A program made the position numbers and the translations under genes. From Pseudoalteromonas prydzensis (GTDB taxonomy: Bacteria > Pseudomonadota > Gammaproteobacteria > Enterobacterales > Alteromonadaceae), in contig NZ_BDDT01000003.1 of assembly GCF_001661495.1 (NCBI RefSeq), positions 310,001 to 374,000 on the forward strand: a stretch of DNA of 64,000 nt, given 5' to 3'. Below the pieces are notes generated by a model. That model was given only the letters and a program-made list of their open reading frames with translations, was not told the DNA's origin and did no database searches. Each line of letters opens with the position of its first letter. Position 1 is the stretch's first letter. Of the stretch, positions 56,875 through 63,032 are shown one piece after another.

Positions 56875-57123
56875 ATGACACAAGCAATTAAAAATTTAAG
56901 CCTAGAAACGGCTTTAAACACAAAAATAAGAGTTTCCTTCGATAATGGTATCGCCAGCTCAGATGGTGGCATAGCTGTTTACTTTGATGCACTGCTTTTC
57001 AATGATGACATTGAAGTAATTTATTTAGTGCGTGGTGGTGAATTTTGCGGATCCTTTCAAGTACTCCCCCAAGAATATTTAAAGCTTAAAGAAGAGGCTA
57101 AAGCCCTCAACCTAATAACCTAA
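56875..57123 (+). CDS. Small prophage protein, first rightward gene
   Basis: 82 aa, not recognised. Acidic, with SLETALNTKIRVSFDNGIASSDGG and EVIYLVRGGEFCGSFQVLPQEYL. It is expressed from the repressor-controlled promoter and ends in a strong hairpin. By position it could be an early regulator. No Shine-Dalgarno is obvious beyond GAAGCG. Confidence 0.65.
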   Translation: MTQAIKNLSLETALNTKIRVSFDNGIASSDGGIAVYFDALLFNDDIEVIYLVRGGEFCGSFQVLPQEYLKLKEEAKALNLIT

Positions 57124-57143
57124 CCAGCCTTGTGCTGGTTTTT
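57122..57143 (+). terminator. Terminator after the early gene
   Basis: AACCAGC / GCTGGTT with a 5-base loop and five T; it overlaps the stop codon. Confidence 0.85.
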
Positions 57144-57148
57144 GTGTT

Positions 57149-57182
57149 TATAGCTAAAGCTATCAAGGTAGCTTTAGCTATA
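57149..57182. repeat. Perfect 14-bp inverted repeat
   Basis: TATAGCTAAAGCTA (57149-57162) and TAGCTTTAGCTATA (57169-57182) with a 6-base loop. The unit TAGCTAAAGCTAT recurs at 59998-60010 near the second prophage terminator. Confidence 0.8.
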
Positions 57183-58069
57183 AATACACTCGTTAAATAA
57201 ACGGTTGCGGAGCTTTAGCGCTTAAATTGGATCATAGAGTTTTGTGGTTTAAGCGCACCGCAATAGTGGGAGTTGAGTGCTCCAATAGGGCTATCACGGG
57301 AACAATACCAAAAGCCCTACCTGTACGAAGCGATAACATTTTTGGCTAGGATAAGCGCCCAACTGGGGTAATTGGAGACTCGCAATCTCCCGCACATAAC
57401 CGTTAGGAACACGGCCAACGTTATGAGAGTGAGCAGGGGTATCAGGGGTGCGTAGGTTGAAAGCACTTGAATAGTCACTCTTGCGGTAAGTTTACCAGGA
57501 CGAACCGCCATCCGAAGCAACGGCTTACCAGTACGCACTAAATTAGCGTGTACTGATAAGCCCCTCAAGCGGCTTTGGGTGCAGCGCCTACATTGCAATT
57601 AGCATAAGTACCGATTCAGTTCGGTTAATCTTATAGCGATTTGTAAGGGGCTTGCTGCACCCGAAGCGCAGCGAGGGGCAGCAAGACTATTAAGAGTCCT
57701 CAGCCCTTTTAGGGCGCGCATCATAAACAAGGAGAATAGCCCCGCAGGGGCCATCCTTTTACTGGGCTGCAATGGCTCTTTATTGCGGCCCATACAACCG
57801 AAGGGCGTAAGTGAGGTGAAAAGCCCCGCAGGGGCCAGCATTTGGCCCGCCGCAGGCGAATAAAAAAACTGACCTGTTTTGATAAAAATGCAAATAAAAC
57901 TTATTGGGCGGTGCGGTATGTGTGTCAACAAGACCCGAAGGGGCTTTTGTCCACATATCCACGGCTTATTGTATTGTGCGGTAAGTGTGGCAACAAGACG
58001 CGAAGCGGCTTTTGTCCACTTATCCACAAATTTCGTTTTTTTCGTTAAAAAACAGGTGGTTAAAGTTAA
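57183..58069. other. Long gene-free region, candidate replication origin of the prophage
   Basis: Nearly 900 bases rich in secondary structure. There is an extended hairpin at 57522-57562 (GGCTTA-CAGTAC stem) and two copies of the self-complementary AGCCCCGCAGGGGCCA at 57738-57753 and 57822-57837. Two 65-base direct repeats lie at 57900 and 57965. The second repeat ends in a perfect DnaA box TTATCCACA (58020-58028); the first has ATATCCACG. The minus-strand open frames here show no coding character. It precedes the late operon and resembles a plasmid/phage origin. Confidence 0.5.
57900..58029 (+). repeat. Two 65-base direct repeats ending in DnaA-like boxes
   Basis: Copies at 57900-57964 and 57965-58029, sharing CTTATT at the start, GTGCGGTA, CAACAAGAC, GAAG and GGCTTTTGTCCAC, and ending in (T/A)TATCCAC. 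They differ at about ten positions. Confidence 0.75.
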
Positions 58070-58279
58070 ATGTCTGATTCTAAAGAAAAAATCCATGCAC
58101 AATTTGAATCAATCCTGGTGCTTGAAACAGAAGTGGCCGCAAGTAGTGCATTCAATGTCAAAGCTAAAGCCCTGGAACTCGCTAAAGCCCAACGCAGGCT
58201 GTGTGCGTTGCTTATGAAAGAAGTGATCACACTGACTCACAATGTAGAGCAACTACAACGGGAGCGCAGCAATGGGTAA
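58070..58279 (+). CDS. Small helical prophage protein
   Basis: 69 aa, almost entirely helical: DSKEKIHAQFESILVLETEV, then KAKALELAKAQRRLCALLMK and TLTHNVEQLQRERSNG. The next gene starts inside its last codons (58272). It could be the counterpart of the small transcription regulator P13 that precedes the zinc-finger protein in PM2, but this is by position only. Confidence 0.7.
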   Translation: MSDSKEKIHAQFESILVLETEVAASSAFNVKAKALELAKAQRRLCALLMKEVITLTHNVEQLQRERSNG

Positions 58280-58595
58280 AGCCGTACTAGGTAAAATCAC
58301 CTGTCCGCACTGCGGCAGTGAAGACGCAACCGTTCACGAACAAGCGAGCCGCTCAGCGCGATTATATTACCGCTGTATGGACGGCCCACACGGGCCATGC
58401 GGCACCATTCAATGCACGTTACCAGGCGGGCAAAAATTCATTCGTGACAACGTGCGCCCGCTTAACGGCGTAGAGATTGACGAAGCCGCCCACGAAGCCG
58501 CCGAAGTTGCCCGCGAAGAGCAAACCAAAGCCGCTACCACTGCAACCCGTAAAAAAACATTTATGGACTCACTATTTGGAGATGATGACGCATGA
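58272..58595 (+). CDS. Zinc-ribbon transcription regulator (P14-like)
   Basis: 107 aa. A four-Cys zinc ribbon: C11, C14, C35, C43 in TCPHCGS ... YYRCMDGPHGPCG. The C-terminal half is helical and Ala/Glu rich. PM2 has a small zinc-finger activator of its late promoters, P14, and Ogr/Delta-type activators of other phages use a similar ribbon, so activation of the structural operon is likely. Overlaps both neighbours (ATGA with the next gene). Confidence 0.7.
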   Translation: MGKAVLGKITCPHCGSEDATVHEQASRSARLYYRCMDGPHGPCGTIQCTLPGGQKFIRDNVRPLNGVEIDEAAHEAAEVAREEQTKAATTATRKKTFMDSLFGDDDA

Positions 58596-59017
58596 GCCTA
58601 GAAAATGACGTACCAGAGCAAACAATTGACGATATTGCGGCCCGTTTAGGTAGCCCTGATTTTGGTGATTTTGCTGATGATGAAAAAAGCCCCGAAATAA
58701 CGGATCAGGTTATGGCCGAGAAGGGCGAAACCCCCAAAATTAATGCTGGTGATCTACTTAGTACCATGGTGGTGTTCGGCACTAATTACTTAGCGGCTCG
58801 CCGTGGTGAGCATTGGGTACTAAGCGAGGATGAAGCGCGCGGGCTAAGCCATGCCATTGATGAAGCTATGCCAGATGTTGAAATGTCGCCTATGTGGGCG
58901 CTAGGCGCTGTTTCAGTGGGGATATTTGGCCCGCGCATAATGACCGATATTAATCTGAGCAAAATTGAGGAGGAAAACGAGGATGAAGAGACCACCGACA
59001 CCCATAAAACGCCATGA
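58592..59017 (+). CDS. Prophage protein of unknown function
   Basis: 141 aa. Acidic at both ends, with a central block NAGDLLSTMVVFGTNYLAARRGEHWVLSEDEARGLSHAIDEAMP followed by a hydrophobic stretch MWALGAVSVGIFGPRIM (about residues 104-120). I do not recognise it. Placed directly before the ATPase and overlapping its start, it may be an assembly or packaging partner. Confidence 0.7.
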   Translation: MSLENDVPEQTIDDIAARLGSPDFGDFADDEKSPEITDQVMAEKGETPKINAGDLLSTMVVFGTNYLAARRGEHWVLSEDEARGLSHAIDEAMPDVEMSPMWALGAVSVGIFGPRIMTDINLSKIEEENEDEETTDTHKTP

Positions 59018-59633
59018 TGCCAGTTTAGAAAACCGTAATGTGTTGATCGTTGGCGCGTCAGGTAGCGGTAAATCAGCGTTTTTACGTGAAACTGTAGACT
59101 TTAAACAAAAGCGGATCATTGCGTGGGACCCTGACGAAGATTATTCATTGCCCCGTATTCGTACTATGGCCGCGTTTGAAAAGCTGGTTAAAAAGTGCGG
59201 CTTTGGCCCCATTCGTTGCGCGCTTACAGTTCGGCCCACAGAAGAAAATTTCGAGAAGTGGGCGGCCCTGGTCTTTGCTATTTGCCACCAAGCGGCGCCA
59301 ATGGATATTTTAGCGGATGAAATAGCCGATGTTACCCGCGTTGGTAAAGCCCCGCCTAATTGGGGGGAGCTATGTCGTAAGGTGCGTAAATACGGCGGTA
59401 GGTTGCTTGCAATCACACAGCGCCCACAAGAATCAGATAAGACGATACTCAATCAAGTTGAATTTATGTGGTGCGGCGCGCTTAAATCAGCAGCCAGTTA
59501 TAAATACATGGCAGCAGAAATGGGGGTGACTGTGCAGCAGCTGCAAACGATTAATAACATTCACCGTAAGCAAATTCAGTATTGGATCCGCAAAGGAACC
59601 GACGCGGCCACACTCGAAACCATTAAGTTTTAA
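58983..59633 (+). CDS. Packaging ATPase (corticovirus P9-like, FtsK/HerA superfamily)
   Basis: 216 aa from the ATG at 58983; an upstream TTG at 58965 is less likely, since GAGGAGG and GAGG precede the ATG. Walker A GASGSGKS (residues 24-31), Walker B MDILADE (107-113), a later arginine-rich segment (LLAITQRPQESDKTILNQVE) and a C-terminal KQIQYWIRKGTDAATLETIKF. Small viral ATPases of this kind (PM2 P9, PRD1 P9) pump DNA into tailless membrane-containing capsids. The size (about 24 kDa) equals PM2 P9. Confidence 0.88.
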   Translation: MKRPPTPIKRHDASLENRNVLIVGASGSGKSAFLRETVDFKQKRIIAWDPDEDYSLPRIRTMAAFEKLVKKCGFGPIRCALTVRPTEENFEKWAALVFAICHQAAPMDILADEIADVTRVGKAPPNWGELCRKVRKYGGRLLAITQRPQESDKTILNQVEFMWCGALKSAASYKYMAAEMGVTVQQLQTINNIHRKQIQYWIRKGTDAATLETIKF

Positions 59634-59636
59634 ATT

Positions 59637-59894
59637 ATGTGCCAATTAAAAAAAGGTGAGTTATTTAGAATTAAGCGACTCAAGGTTAACCGACTTAAAT
59701 GGATTTTAACTGAGATTAGGCAATATAGACATATGTCCGGTTATCAAAAGCTGAAACGACATGATGCTTTAAAAAATAAGATAAAGGTCGTTATCATCGG
59801 CTTAATTGGTCTGGATGAAATGCAACTGGCTAAGTTTATTCGTTCACGCGCTGAACGTGCAGGAGTGAGTTTTTATGTGGAAACTAATTTGTGA
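59637..59894 (+). CDS. Small basic prophage protein
   Basis: 85 aa, strongly basic (17 Lys/Arg in the first 55): LKKGELFRIKRLKVNRLKWILTEI, RHDALKNKIKVVIIGLIGLDEMQLAK. Starts three bases after the ATPase gene. It may bind nucleic acid; not recognised. Overlaps the start of a tiny membrane-protein gene. Confidence 0.6.
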   Translation: MCQLKKGELFRIKRLKVNRLKWILTEIRQYRHMSGYQKLKRHDALKNKIKVVIIGLIGLDEMQLAKFIRSRAERAGVSFYVETNL

Positions 59895-60000
59895 CATGTT
59901 AGATGACATGGTTTGTAGCGTGCTCGATTTCTTTGAGTGGCTGGTAAGAAGTGGATTAATTATTTTTGTCGTTTTTATGATGGGATTAATTTTTTTTTAG
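59875..60000 (+). CDS. Tiny membrane protein (41 aa)
   Basis: ATG at 59875 to TAG at 60000: MWKLICDMLDDMVCSVLDF, then a hydrophobic helix (LVRSGLIIFVVFMMGLIFF) to the end. GGAG lies 12 bases upstream of the ATG. Similar in size and hydropathy to PM2 P4/P7-type small membrane proteins. Overlaps the 85-aa gene by 20 bases. Confidence 0.6.
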   Translation: MWKLICDMLDDMVCSVLDFFEWLVRSGLIIFVVFMMGLIFF

Positions 60001-60028
60001 CTAAAGCTATAAATTAAAAATGTTTAAC

Positions 60029-60067
60029 AGGCCGTTTTAGCTATAAGTAAAGCTAAGACGGCCTTTT
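60029..60067 (+). terminator. Terminator inside the prophage operon
   Basis: AGGCCGT-TTAGCT / AAGCTAA-ACGGCCT, about 13 bp with one mismatch, then TTTTT. It separates the early-late set (58.1-60.0 kb) from the capsid genes, so the capsid block probably has its own promoter or readthrough. Confidence 0.8.
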
Positions 60068-60137
60068 TAATTCCCCTTTACGCTCCAGCTTCCACAAACG
60101 TGGCTTTATCAACGTGCAACCAACTGGAGCAGCACTT

Positions 60138-60242
60138 ATGTTTAACAAAAATCGCTTGATCACTATCGGCATGGCTTTAGCCGTTTTTGCCGCAATCAAC
60201 AAAGTACGCGCTTTGCGTCCTGTTAAAAACTTAATTAACTAG
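60138..60242 (+). CDS. Tiny membrane protein (34 aa)
   Basis: ATG at 60138, TAG at 60240-60242: MFNKNRLITIGMALAVFAAIN, then KVRALRPVKNLIN. Single N-terminal hydrophobic segment followed by a basic tail. GGAG precedes it. PM2 has a 3.6-kDa membrane protein (P7) of this size next to its capsid gene. The stop codon overlaps the Shine-Dalgarno of the capsid gene. Confidence 0.65.
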   Translation: MFNKNRLITIGMALAVFAAINKVRALRPVKNLIN

Positions 60243-60253
60243 GAGCTGCATAC

Positions 60254-61063
60254 ATGCGCGAAATTTCAAAAATGCCAAGTATTACGGGTGTAGAAGCTGG
60301 TAACACTGTATCGCTTGATGTCCCCGTTGGCCTGACTTACGACAAAATCCACCTGCATTACACAGGTGTAACCGCCGCACAGCTTAAAAACATTCGTATT
60401 GAGCTAAATGGTAACTTGCTGACTGAATACAAAACGTTGCAAGACTTACTGAATGAGAACAACACCTTTAAACGTGAAACTTTAGGTGACTATGCAACCT
60501 TCCACTTTGTACGTGATGAACTTAAAAGCGCACAAGGCCCGCAGCTGGTTGAGCAACGCTTTTTTGCATTGGGTACCGTTGGCCTTTCAACTGTACAAAT
60601 CAAGTTTGATATTGATGCCGCAGCAGCCGCGCCAGCACTTCAAGCATATTGTGAAAAATCAGCGCCCGCTGTGCCTGGTTGGTTATTCAAACGCCGCTCA
60701 TTCATGAAAAACTTAATTGAAGGGCGTACAGAAATTGAAAACTTGCCACGTCCGCCAGGTGCGCACATCGGCCAAATTCTCATTAAAGCGCCAGGCATTA
60801 CAGGCGTAGAGTTTTTGATTGATAACGTGAAATGGCGTGGTGATATTCCACTGGAACTACATAACCACATTCTTAAACAAAATGGCCGTAGCCCACGCGT
60901 TGACGAGTACTTGATTGATTTCATGCTTGAAGGCGATATGTACGGCAGTTTAAAGTTAGATGCAGCTATTCGTGATATGCGTTTAAAGATTGACTCTGAG
61001 ACTGAAGGTCAATGTGAAATCGTTGTTTACTACTTCTCAAATTACGCACAATCGACTTTCTAA
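60254..61063 (+). CDS. Major capsid protein, double-jelly-roll (corticovirus P2-like)
   Basis: 269 aa, the same length as PM2 P2 as I recall it. The N-terminus has SITGVEAGNTVSLDVPVGLTYDKIHLHYTGVT. FHFVRDE, the ALGTVGLSTVQIKFDIDAAAA linker region near residue 117, RSFMKNLIEGRTEIENLPRPPG near 150 and YLIDFMLEGDMYGSLKLDAAIRDMRLKIDSETE near 222 follow. The block order agrees with my memory of P2. Such proteins form trimers with two jelly rolls on a pseudo T=21 lattice around an internal membrane. AGGAG lies 8 bases before the ATG. Recognition is from memory; confirm by search. Confidence 0.88.
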   Translation: MREISKMPSITGVEAGNTVSLDVPVGLTYDKIHLHYTGVTAAQLKNIRIELNGNLLTEYKTLQDLLNENNTFKRETLGDYATFHFVRDELKSAQGPQLVEQRFFALGTVGLSTVQIKFDIDAAAAAPALQAYCEKSAPAVPGWLFKRRSFMKNLIEGRTEIENLPRPPGAHIGQILIKAPGITGVEFLIDNVKWRGDIPLELHNHILKQNGRSPRVDEYLIDFMLEGDMYGSLKLDAAIRDMRLKIDSETEGQCEIVVYYFSNYAQSTF

Positions 61064-61072
61064 GGGGGTTGT

Positions 61073-61438
61073 ATGTTTTCAAGCATGTTAGGTGCAACGG
61101 GGGCAGCAGCAGCAAATAATATTTTGCCTGTTGGTGCTCCTCAGCCCTCAAGTATTTGGGGGGATATGGGCGGTTTCTTATCTCAGGCGGTCAATACTTA
61201 CGGCCAGTTTGAAGCCATCAAAGCGGCTAAAAACAGCACAGGCCAAGGGCGTGTTGAGCACACTAGCACGCCTGAGCTTAAAAACGGCGCAGCGCGTTTA
61301 GTTGATGCGCCAAAGGTGCCACAAGTACCAGGTTCTCAAGCAGCTGAGCCAATGGTATTTGGCTACCCACAAAAAACGGTGATTATGGCGTTTGGTGGGT
61401 TACTTGTCCTGGGCTTAGTTTTGCGAGGTCGGAAATAA
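61073..61438 (+). CDS. Virion-type protein with C-terminal membrane anchor
   Basis: 121 aa. The first 85 residues are soluble, with Gly/Ala-rich and Pro-rich stretches (AGATGAAAANNILPV; DAPKVPQVPGSQAA). The end is a transmembrane helix (TVIMAFGGLLVLGLVLRGRK). AAGGGGG precedes the ATG. Its TAA overlaps the next ATG by one base. Likely a structural membrane protein of the virion; the closest PM2 counterpart cannot be named. Confidence 0.7.
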   Translation: MFSSMLGATGAAAANNILPVGAPQPSSIWGDMGGFLSQAVNTYGQFEAIKAAKNSTGQGRVEHTSTPELKNGAARLVDAPKVPQVPGSQAAEPMVFGYPQKTVIMAFGGLLVLGLVLRGRK

Positions 61439-61560
61439 TGCAACAACCATCAGGAAAAGGCCTTAAGTTTTTTGCTTACGGTGTGGCTGTAGCGGCCATT
61501 GGTGCAATCGTGGCTGAGTATGCCCGCGATTGGATCCGTTCTCGTAAGGCGAGTAAGTAA
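61438..61560 (+). CDS. Tiny membrane protein (40 aa)
   Basis: ATG at 61438 overlaps the previous TAA (TAATG); its own TAA overlaps the next ATG. Sequence: MQQPSGKGLKFFAYGVAVAAIG, then AIVAEYARDWIRSRKASK. One hydrophobic helix (residues 11-28) and a basic tail. Coupled translation in the structural operon supports a real gene despite its size. Confidence 0.65.
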   Translation: MQQPSGKGLKFFAYGVAVAAIGAIVAEYARDWIRSRKASK

Positions 61561-61736
61561 TGGGCGGCGGTGGCATGAGTGCCTCAAACTCCAGTGCTGC
61601 AAGCTCGGGTACGGGTGACCAAGCGGCGAATATAGGATTCCAAGGCGGGGCGGTTAATTTTGGGTCGAATAACAACAACCAGTTGTTGATACTCGGCGCA
61701 ATTGCCCTTGCTGCATTGTTCTTATTCAAAAAGTAA
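61560..61736 (+). CDS. Small Gly/Asn-rich protein with C-terminal anchor (58 aa)
   Basis: ATG at 61560 overlaps the previous TAA. MGGGGMSASNSSAASSGTG, then AANIGFQGGAVNFGSNNNNQ and a terminal hydrophobic helix LLILGAIALAALFLFKK. The Ser/Gly/Asn N-terminal half resembles the beginning of the 312-aa protein two genes on. Probably a virion membrane component. Confidence 0.65.
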   Translation: MGGGGMSASNSSAASSGTGDQAANIGFQGGAVNFGSNNNNQLLILGAIALAALFLFKK

Positions 61737-61740
61737 TTTT

Positions 61741-62094
61741 ATGCGTATTGCACACAGTAGCGAACTTGAAAACATCAAAACAGCAGCTGGAAACCTCAAC
61801 GATTACGCTGATATACAGCGACAAATAGAACTTAGCCAGGCTTTATTAGTTGAATTTCAAAACTGCTACTGTGTGCTCCGTCTTGATAATGACGGGTTAT
61901 GTGTGGTCTGTGCCGAGGGTAAAAACTTGCTCAAAATGGCCCCGCACATCGTTAGAATTGCGCGCAAATTAAAAACCCCCTCCATTGTGTACCACACAAA
62001 ACGAAAAGCCTTAGCGCGTCATTTACGCGCATATAATTTTAACTATGAAATGACCGATAACAGCGGCCATTTTGTGTATAGGATGGTTTTATAA
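61741..62094 (+). CDS. Prophage protein of unknown function
   Basis: 117 aa from ATG 61741 (an upstream TTG at 61702 overlaps the previous gene). Soluble and basic at the C-terminus: SSELENIKTAAGNLNDYADIQRQIELSQ, NCYCVLRLDNDGLCVVCAEGKNLLKM, KRKALARHLRAYNFNYEM. The middle resembles the fold of acetyltransferase/RNA-binding small proteins only vaguely, so I assign no function. TAA overlaps the next ATG by one base. Confidence 0.65.
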   Translation: MRIAHSSELENIKTAAGNLNDYADIQRQIELSQALLVEFQNCYCVLRLDNDGLCVVCAEGKNLLKMAPHIVRIARKLKTPSIVYHTKRKALARHLRAYNFNYEMTDNSGHFVYRMVL

Positions 62095-63032
62095 TGGGTA
62101 GTAAATCCAGTTCAGATAGCCGCCAAGAAACCAGTAACACCAGTACGTCTTTAGGTGTACAAGGTGATAACACCGGTTATATGACCGTTGGCAACGGCAA
62201 CACGTATAACATTCAACAAACAGACCACGGATTAGTAGACGGATTAGTCGGCATTTGGGGGGATATGTCGGGCAACATGGACACAATGGTCAATGCTGCA
62301 AACGATATGACATACCAAAATAACATCATGACTGAGAACGTCACCAGTGATGCGTTTAACATGGCACGTGATGTAAACAGCGACAGCTTAGATTTTGCCA
62401 ATAACAGTTTAGGCGAAGCGTTCGATTTTGGCCGTGATTCACTCGACTTTGCAGAGCGTTCACAGCAAGGCATATTTGACGTTGTAGGTAACGCGCTTGG
62501 GTTTGGCTCTGATGCGTTAGACGCTAATACTAATTTAGCCCGTGACAGCATTGATGCACAAAGCGGCCTTGCTCGTGACAGTATCGATGCACAGAACAAC
62601 TTAGCGCGCGATAGCATAGAGGCACAAAGTTACCTGGCTGAAACCTCCATTGATGCAAACAGCAGCTTAGCCCGTGATGTAGCGAGCCTGTCTGAATCCA
62701 TGCACGCAACCAATACCGCGTTTGCTAACAACGCCATGTTAAACACCATTGACGCAATCGGTGATAGCAATGAACGGGTATCAGAATTAGCCTATTTTAC
62801 CGCGAACAACAGCAGCGACTTAGCCCGTGATTTTGCCACCGGTACTGCCGCCGCGTATTCGGATGCGGCTAAAAGTTCACTCTTGGCCAGCGAGCAAGCG
62901 CTTCAGTTCGTTGATGACATGAGCCGCAGTGATGACAGCCAATTGGCCAAAGACACAAACAAAACCATGATTTATGTGGTTGTCGGCATGGCGGGCGTTG
63001 TCGCCCTGGCGCTAACAGTAGGGAGAAAGTAA
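62094..63032 (+). CDS. Membrane-anchored protein with 11-residue coiled-coil repeats
   Basis: 312 aa. The N-terminal 60 residues are Ser/Thr/Gly/Asn-rich (SDSRQETSNTSTSLGVQGDN). A helical region follows (residues 60-270). At about 148-200 there are five repeats of exactly 11 residues: LARDSIDAQSG, LARDSIDAQNN, LARDSIEAQSY, LAETSIDANSS, LARDVASLSES. The C-terminus is a transmembrane helix (MIYVVVGMAGVVALALTVGRK). The hendecad pattern predicts a right-handed coiled coil. A virion fibre, vertex-stabilising or DNA-delivery protein anchored in the internal membrane is likely; none of this is confirmed. Confidence 0.75.
   Translation: MGSKSSSDSRQETSNTSTSLGVQGDNTGYMTVGNGNTYNIQQTDHGLVDGLVGIWGDMSGNMDTMVNAANDMTYQNNIMTENVTSDAFNMARDVNSDSLDFANNSLGEAFDFGRDSLDFAERSQQGIFDVVGNALGFGSDALDANTNLARDSIDAQSGLARDSIDAQNNLARDSIEAQSYLAETSIDANSSLARDVASLSESMHATNTAFANNAMLNTIDAIGDSNERVSELAYFTANNSSDLARDFATGTAAAYSDAAKSSLLASEQALQFVDDMSRSDDSQLAKDTNKTMIYVVVGMAGVVALALTVGRK
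62536..62700 (+). repeat. 33-base tandem repeats encoding hendecads
   Basis: Five units of about 33 bases inside the 312-aa gene. The first three are best conserved in protein (LARDSIDAQ). DNA identity is lower because synonymous codons vary, so the repeat is maintained at protein level. Confidence 0.75.

Noticed and set aside
57317-58102. Two minus-strand open frames (93 and 167 codons) in the prophage intergenic region
   Set aside because: Their translations are rich in Leu/Arg/Ser/Pro typical of antisense GC-rich hairpins, no ribosome binding sites precede them, and they run through the direct repeats and the DnaA-like boxes.
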